Assembly: GCA_043719555.1 (NCBI GenBank)
Contig: JAYSTR010000119.1
Span: forward strand, 1 to 10,368
Source: UBA4416 sp043719555
GTDB taxonomy: Bacteria; Bacteroidota; Bacteroidia; B-17B0; Aurantibacillaceae
DNA: 10,368 bases
Direction: 5' to 3'
Part shown: piece by piece, positions 6,539 through 10,368 of the stretch
How positions within the stretch are numbered: position 1 is the first letter of the stretch
Layout: each line of letters opens with the position of its first letter
Program-made: the position numbers and the translations under genes
The notes under the pieces: generated by a model
What the model was told of the DNA's origin: nothing
Database searches by the model: none
Seen by the model: only the letters and a program-made list of their open reading frames with translations

Positions 6539-6561
6539 AAAAATTCTTACTTAAGTAATAA

Positions 6562-8088
6562 TTATTTTCCCTTAGCTCCGTTTTCAATCCAGCAGGCTAA
6601 AGCATCTCTCTCTTCTTGCGTAATACCCGTTTTATTAGCCTGAGGCATTGTTTTGGTAACTACAGCTCGTTGATTAATGCGTTCGGCTAATTTTAAGATC
6701 GTTTCTTTGTTATCAAACATAATACCGTTTGGCGCTGCTTTCACAACATCATCTGTAGGATTTGCAGAATGGCAAGTCACACAACGTTTTTGAATAATGG
6801 CATTAGCTTCTGCAAAAGTTGTTTCAGCATCTTCCTTACATACCGATTTAGTGCTTGGCTTGGTTATGAAAGCTAATGATATAATCATCACGATGCCTAC
6901 AGGTAAAATCCAAACCGATTGCTCGCCTTTTTCTTTCAAGTTCAGGTAATGTTTTATTAAAGCACTTGCAACGGTTAATCCCATTAAAATCATCCAATTA
7001 TATACACTTCCATAAGTACTCGGAAAGTGATTACTAATCATAATAAAGATAACTGGTAGCGTAAAATAATTATTATGTAACGAACGTAATAAGGCTTTTT
7101 TACCATGAGAAGGATCAACTTCTTTCCCTTCTTTTGCAGCCTTTACCATTGCTTTTTGTCCTGGAATAATTACTCTGAATACATTGCCCGCCATCAACGT
7201 TCCTAGCATAGCTCCAACGTGTATGTAAGCCGCACGACTGCTAAACACCTGAGATAAGAACCACGCAACTAATGATATAAAAACAAGCAGTATCACAGAT
7301 AACAAAACCTGACGTTGCGCCAAAAATGATTTACATAAGGCATTATACACAACCCATCCTAACAATAATGTTCCTATGCCAATAGCAATGCCTTGTTCCG
7401 GACTTAATACCATTACATTTGGATCAATCAGATAAATTGCGGCATCTAAATAATAAACTATAACTAATAAGGTAAACCCTGAAAGCCACGTAAAATAAGC
7501 CTCATACTTAAACCAATGTAAATGTTTCGGAATTTCTTTTGGTGCAACTTTATATTTTTCAAGATAGTAAAAACCGCCTCCATGTATCGCCCATAAATTT
7601 CCTGCAATACCTTCTTTTAAATTAGTTGTTCGGTTTAAGGCATTTTCTAAAAACACAAAATAAAACGAAGCGCCTATCCAAGCAATACCAAATACCACGT
7701 GCATCCAACGAATTACAAGGTTCATCCATTCAACCACAGGAGATTCCATGGTGGTGCCTTTAACAAACATATAAGCCGTGTATAAAAAAATAAAGAGCAT
7801 AGAACAATATAACAACACTGTTTTTGTTTGTTCTATATTATCAATACTGTCCGTAATCTTCTCCTCTTCTTTTTCTGTTAGGTTATTTTCTTGCTTGCGC
7901 TGCTTTATGGAGTTTCCCATAGAGTTAATAGCCAGCTTAAAAACATAATTCACAATCAAAATAATTAAACACAGAATAGCGACCACAAGTAAATTCACTT
8001 TACTGAAATTTGTAGAGAAACCATTTGCTGCTTGGCTAAAAGATGCCAGCAGTATAAAAAAGAGTGTAAAAAGTTGCTTTGTTTTCAA
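6562..8088 (-). CDS. puuD: Membrane urate hydroxylase PuuD with C-terminal cytochrome c domain
   Basis: Factor-independent urate hydroxylase, which oxidises urate to 5-hydroxyisourate in the inner membrane and passes electrons to the respiratory chain through its own heme c rather than making hydrogen peroxide (family knowledge). Seen: RWMHVVFGIAWIGASFYF (127-144), AIHGGGFYYLEKYKVAP (167-183), HWFKYEAYFTWLSGF (191-205), HVGAMLGTLMAGNVFRVIIP (290-309), HNNYFTLPVIFIMISNHF (338-355), then a periplasmic cytochrome c with CVTCH (C436, C439, H440) and probable axial Met 481 (TKTMPQ). Residues 1-115 are an extension before the core: a signal-like hydrophobic segment (6-20), a second helix (32-52), a charged stretch (57-88) and a third helix (91-109). 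Start: the codon at 8088-8086 is TTG; an in-frame TGA lies 6 nt earlier and the next ATG is codon 57, so TTG gives the only complete N-terminus. The allantoin genes next to it support the role. Confidence 0.92.
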   Translation of the reverse strand: MKTKQLFTLFFILLASFSQAANGFSTNFSKVNLLVVAILCLIILIVNYVFKLAINSMGNSIKQRKQENNLTEKEEEKITDSIDNIEQTKTVLLYCSMLFIFLYTAYMFVKGTTMESPVVEWMNLVIRWMHVVFGIAWIGASFYFVFLENALNRTTNLKEGIAGNLWAIHGGGFYYLEKYKVAPKEIPKHLHWFKYEAYFTWLSGFTLLVIVYYLDAAIYLIDPNVMVLSPEQGIAIGIGTLLLGWVVYNALCKSFLAQRQVLLSVILLVFISLVAWFLSQVFSSRAAYIHVGAMLGTLMAGNVFRVIIPGQKAMVKAAKEGKEVDPSHGKKALLRSLHNNYFTLPVIFIMISNHFPSTYGSVYNWMILMGLTVASALIKHYLNLKEKGEQSVWILPVGIVMIISLAFITKPSTKSVCKEDAETTFAEANAIIQKRCVTCHSANPTDDVVKAAPNGIMFDNKETILKLAERINQRAVVTKTMPQANKTGITQEERDALACWIENGAKGK

Positions 8089-8107
8089 TATTTTTCAAAT
8101 TAAAGTA

Positions 8108-8115
8108 TAAAGATA
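8108..8115 (-). promoter_or_regulatory. Possible -7 element (TATCTTTA) of puuD
   Basis: On the minus strand TATCTTTA (one mismatch to TAnnTTTG) lies 19 nt before the TTG start. A second candidate, TTAATTTG (8103-8096, also one mismatch), sits closer and would leave almost no leader. Neither has a convincing -33 TTG. Confidence 0.3.
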
Positions 8116-8128
8116 TAATAAAGCGTTG

Positions 8129-8136
8129 TAAATTTG
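8129..8136 (+). promoter_or_regulatory. -7 element (TAAATTTG) of allB-alc
   Basis: TAAATTTG matches TAnnTTTG exactly and ends 19 nt before the allB ATG. It forms the right half of an inverted repeat, TCAAATT (8095-8101) with AATTTGA (8131-8137), that spans the puuD/allB divergent gap. No -33 TTG is found at the expected spacing, nor a Shine-Dalgarno sequence before the ATG. Confidence 0.5.
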
Positions 8137-8155
8137 ATATAAATAAGACAATAAT

Positions 8156-9517
8156 ATGGACCACAAATTATCTGATATAGGCTTGTATAGTAACAAGGTA
8201 CTTATAGGAACAGAATTGATAGAGGCTACTTTAATTCTGAAGGGTGGTATAATATCAGATATACATTTAGGTAAATTAAGTACCACTGATTTCCCTATTG
8301 AAGATTTGGGAGATTTAGTAGTAATGCCAGGATTAATTGATTCGCACGTTCATATTAATGAGCCTGGTCGTACTGAATGGGAAGGTTTTGAAACTATGAC
8401 TAAAGCCGCCATTGCGGGTGGGATTACAACATTGGTTGATATGCCTTTAAATTCGAGCCCTGTAACTATTAGTGCAAAAACATTTAACGATAAATTAGAA
8501 GCAACCAAAGGTAAATTATATTGTAATTGTGGTTTTTGGGGCGGTATTGTGCCTGCTAACGCTGAAAATTTAGAAGAGTTAGTTGATGCGGGTGTACTAG
8601 GTATTAAAGCATTTTTAACACATTCAGGTATAGATGAATTTCCAAATGTTACATTAGCCGATTTAAAAAAAGGATTAACGACTTTAGCAAAATATCAGAT
8701 ACCACTTTTAGCGCATGCTGAAATTGATGAGATGCATGAAGGCATTCGTGAATTCGAGAAAAATCCAACTAACTACAAGGCATATTTAAACTCGCGTCCA
8801 AAAACCTGGGAAGATAAAGCCGTACATATGATGATTGATTTATGTGAAGAATTTAAATGTCCTATACATATAGTTCATTTATCCTCAGCAGATTCTATCC
8901 CTCAAATAAAAGAAGCACGTTACAAAGGTTTATCCTTAACGGTAGAAACTTGTCCGCAATATTTATATTTCTGTGCTGAAGAAATTCCTAATGCCAATAC
9001 ACTTTTTAAATGTGCACCTCCCATTCGCGAGCGAGCTAACAACGAAAAATTATGGGCGGCATTAAAAGATGGCACAATTGATTTTGTTGTAACTGATCAT
9101 TCTCCTGCAACTCCAGATCTAAAAAAAATGGAATCAGGTAATTTAAACGAAGCGTGGGGAGGTATTGCCAGTATACAATTTTCATTACCTGTTGTATGGA
9201 CTGCTGCACAAAAACATAATTTCAGTTTGAATGAAGTGGCTTCAATAATGAGTAAAAATGTAGCCAAATTTATAGGTTTAGAAAAAACAAAAGGTCAACT
9301 CAAAAAAGGATACGAAGCGGATATTGTTGTGTGGGATCCTCAACAACGTTTTACCGTAAATGCATCTGATATTCATTACAGACATAAAATTAGTCCTTAT
9401 GTAGGTGAAGAATTACAAGGCGTTGTGAAACAAACTTACGTGGGCGGAAAAAAGGTATTTGAAAACGGGAAATTCTTATCTTTACCTGAAGGAAAAATTA
9501 TATTAAGAAAAGATTAA
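8156..9517 (+). CDS. allB: Allantoinase AllB
   Basis: 453 residues, cyclic amidohydrolase superfamily; hydrolyses allantoin to allantoate. Seen: the metal-binding DSHVHINEPGR with H64 and H66 (residues 62-72); K151 in LGIKAFL, the carboxylated lysine position; H187 in LLAHAEID; H238/H241 in HIVHLSSAD; and D314 in VTDHSP. These agree closely in position with the ligands of E. coli allantoinase. The segment DMPLNSSPVT is the allantoinase form, whereas dihydroorotase and dihydropyrimidinase differ there, and the adjoining allantoicase and urate hydroxylase settle the choice. The C-terminus has the usual KGYEADIVVWDP and LQGVVKQTYVGGKKVF. Probably a di-zinc or similar two-metal cytoplasmic enzyme. 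ATG at 8156; the only other in-frame starts are internal to the beta-sandwich. It is followed 9 nt later by alc, forming an operon. Confidence 0.95.
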   Translation: MDHKLSDIGLYSNKVLIGTELIEATLILKGGIISDIHLGKLSTTDFPIEDLGDLVVMPGLIDSHVHINEPGRTEWEGFETMTKAAIAGGITTLVDMPLNSSPVTISAKTFNDKLEATKGKLYCNCGFWGGIVPANAENLEELVDAGVLGIKAFLTHSGIDEFPNVTLADLKKGLTTLAKYQIPLLAHAEIDEMHEGIREFEKNPTNYKAYLNSRPKTWEDKAVHMMIDLCEEFKCPIHIVHLSSADSIPQIKEARYKGLSLTVETCPQYLYFCAEEIPNANTLFKCAPPIRERANNEKLWAALKDGTIDFVVTDHSPATPDLKKMESGNLNEAWGGIASIQFSLPVVWTAAQKHNFSLNEVASIMSKNVAKFIGLEKTKGQLKKGYEADIVVWDPQQRFTVNASDIHYRHKISPYVGEELQGVVKQTYVGGKKVFENGKFLSLPEGKIILRKD

Positions 9518-9526
9518 ATACAATAT

Positions 9527-10368
9527 ATGGAAATTACAAAAACAGAAGGCCCGAAATTTACAACAATGATTGATCTTGCATCTGAACGTTTAGGCGGAAA
9601 AGCCATCGTATGTAGTGACGATTTTTTTGCTGAAAAAGAAAATTTATTATTGCCAGGTAGAGGTATTTTTATTGCTGATAAATATACTGACCGTGGAAAA
9701 TGGATGGACGGCTGGGAGTCACGCAGAAAGCGCGTTCCGGGATATGACTGGTGCATTATTAAATTAGGTGCTTCTGGTATTATCAGCGGTGTTGATATAG
9801 ATACAAATTTCTTTTTAGGTAATCATCCTCCGCATGCCTCTATTGAGGCTTGTAATATGCCCGTTGAATCGTCAGCTGGAACTTTAGAAAATGCCGAATG
9901 GACTGAGATTTTAGTTAAGTCTCCTTTAGCTCCTGGCAGTCAAAATTTTTATGAAATTACTAGTGATCGTATCTGGACACATCTTCGTTTAAATATTTAT
10001 CCAGACGGTGGCGTTGCTCGTTTAAAAGTTTATGGTGAGGTATATAAAAACTGGGACGATATTACAGAAGATCATGTAATTGATTTAGCAGCAGCTACAA
10101 ACGGAGCAAAATCTGTTTTATGTAACGATATGTTTTTCTCGCATATGGATAATTTAATTATGCCAAATAGAGGCGCCAATATGGGAGATGGTTGGGAAAC
10201 CAAGCGCAACAGAACTCCTAACAACCGCGATTGGGTAATTGTAAAATTAGCGCACAAAGGAAACATCGAAAAAATATTAGTAGACACGTGTCACTTTAAA
10301 GGTAATTATCCTGACACTTGTTCTATAGAAGGCATTAATATTGAAAACATCAGTGCTGCTGAATTGAG
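9527..10368 (+). CDS. alc: Allantoicase, 3'-truncated by the window
   Basis: Open reading frame from ATG 9527 to the right edge, 280 complete codons and no stop, so the C-terminus is missing (family members are roughly 330-350 residues). It hydrolyses allantoate to ureidoglycolate and urea, the step after AllB. Seen: the N-terminus TKTEGPKFTTMIDLASERLG and two allantoicase repeats of the jelly-roll fold, offset by 170 residues. The first contains VCSDDFFAEKENLLLPGRG (28-46), DGWESRRKR and DWCIIKLGASG; the second contains LCNDMFFSHMDNLIMPNRG (198-216), GDGWETKRNR and DWVIVKLAHKG. Between them are DIDTNFFLGNHPPHASIEAC and the RLNIYPDGGVARLKVYGE motif. The start lies 9 nt after the allB stop with no Shine-Dalgarno match. 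Allantoicase gives urea and ureidoglycolate, so urease and ureidoglycolate-handling genes may follow outside the window. Confidence 0.95.
   Translation, partial: MEITKTEGPKFTTMIDLASERLGGKAIVCSDDFFAEKENLLLPGRGIFIADKYTDRGKWMDGWESRRKRVPGYDWCIIKLGASGIISGVDIDTNFFLGNHPPHASIEACNMPVESSAGTLENAEWTEILVKSPLAPGSQNFYEITSDRIWTHLRLNIYPDGGVARLKVYGEVYKNWDDITEDHVIDLAAATNGAKSVLCNDMFFSHMDNLIMPNRGANMGDGWETKRNRTPNNRDWVIVKLAHKGNIEKILVDTCHFKGNYPDTCSIEGINIENISAAEL

Noticed and set aside
6547..6558. Perfect 12-bp palindrome TTACTTAAGTAA between the convergent moaA and puuD stops
   Set aside because: As a hairpin it gives at most a 4-bp AT-rich stem with a 4-nt loop, too weak for an intrinsic terminator, and such short AT palindromes are expected by chance. 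Some transcript ending must occur near here, but the sequence does not show how.
8156..9517. Dihydroorotase or dihydropyrimidinase as the identity of the amidohydrolase
   Set aside because: The DMPLNSSPVT segment, the metal-ligand spacing like E. coli allantoinase, and the neighbouring allantoicase and urate hydroxylase all favour allantoinase.
9514..9756. Open frame of 80 codons on the minus strand across the allB/alc junction
   Set aside because: The plus strand here encodes the well-conserved N-terminal repeat of allantoicase; the minus frame has no recognisable content.

Overview
The window is a stretch of an AT-rich genome (about one third G+C by eye) that looks like a Bacteroidota bacterium. 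The evidence is the fused MoaC-MoaB enzyme, promoter elements of the TAnnTTTG (-7) type, short leaders that mostly lack a Shine-Dalgarno sequence, and protein sequences typical of the phylum. I cannot place it below phylum with confidence. About 90% of the window is coding. I see no tRNA, rRNA, CRISPR array, insertion sequence or phage gene.

Layout. (1) 1-1359, plus strand: the 3' part of a U32-family gene of the RlhA type (23S rRNA hydroxylation), closed by a clear intrinsic terminator. (2) 1514-1750, plus strand: a small orphan gene with its own promoter. (3) 1781-5459, minus strand: a molybdenum cofactor (Moco) operon, transcribed in the order TSUP permease, moeA, moaD, moaE, moaCB. It is interrupted only by a 136-nt gap that holds a long imperfect palindrome. 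(4) 5567-6538, plus strand: moaA, divergent from that operon. (5) 6562-8088, minus strand: a membrane urate hydroxylase of the PuuD type with a C-terminal cytochrome c domain, convergent with moaA. (6) 8156 to the end, plus strand: allantoinase (allB), then allantoicase (alc), which runs off the right edge. puuD and allB diverge from a 67-nt intergenic region.

How the parts fit. MoaA and the MoaC half of MoaCB convert GTP to cyclic pyranopterin monophosphate. MoaD/MoaE add the dithiolene sulfurs. The MoaB half of MoaCB adenylates molybdopterin and MoeA inserts molybdenum. PuuD oxidises urate to 5-hydroxyisourate, AllB opens allantoin to allantoate, and Alc splits allantoate into ureidoglycolate and urea. 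The two blocks could be linked by xanthine dehydrogenase, a molybdoenzyme that makes urate, but no such gene is visible here, so this is inference. Also absent are MoeB (MoaD activation), MobA, a molybdate ABC transporter, 5-hydroxyisourate hydrolase and OHCU decarboxylase. These presumably lie elsewhere.

I found no clearly new multi-gene system. The items most worth a second look are the TSUP permease inside the Moco operon, the intergenic palindromic repeat, the N-terminal extension of PuuD, the altered active-site lysine of MoaE, and the AGGAGG ribosome-binding site formed by the last two codons of moaD.
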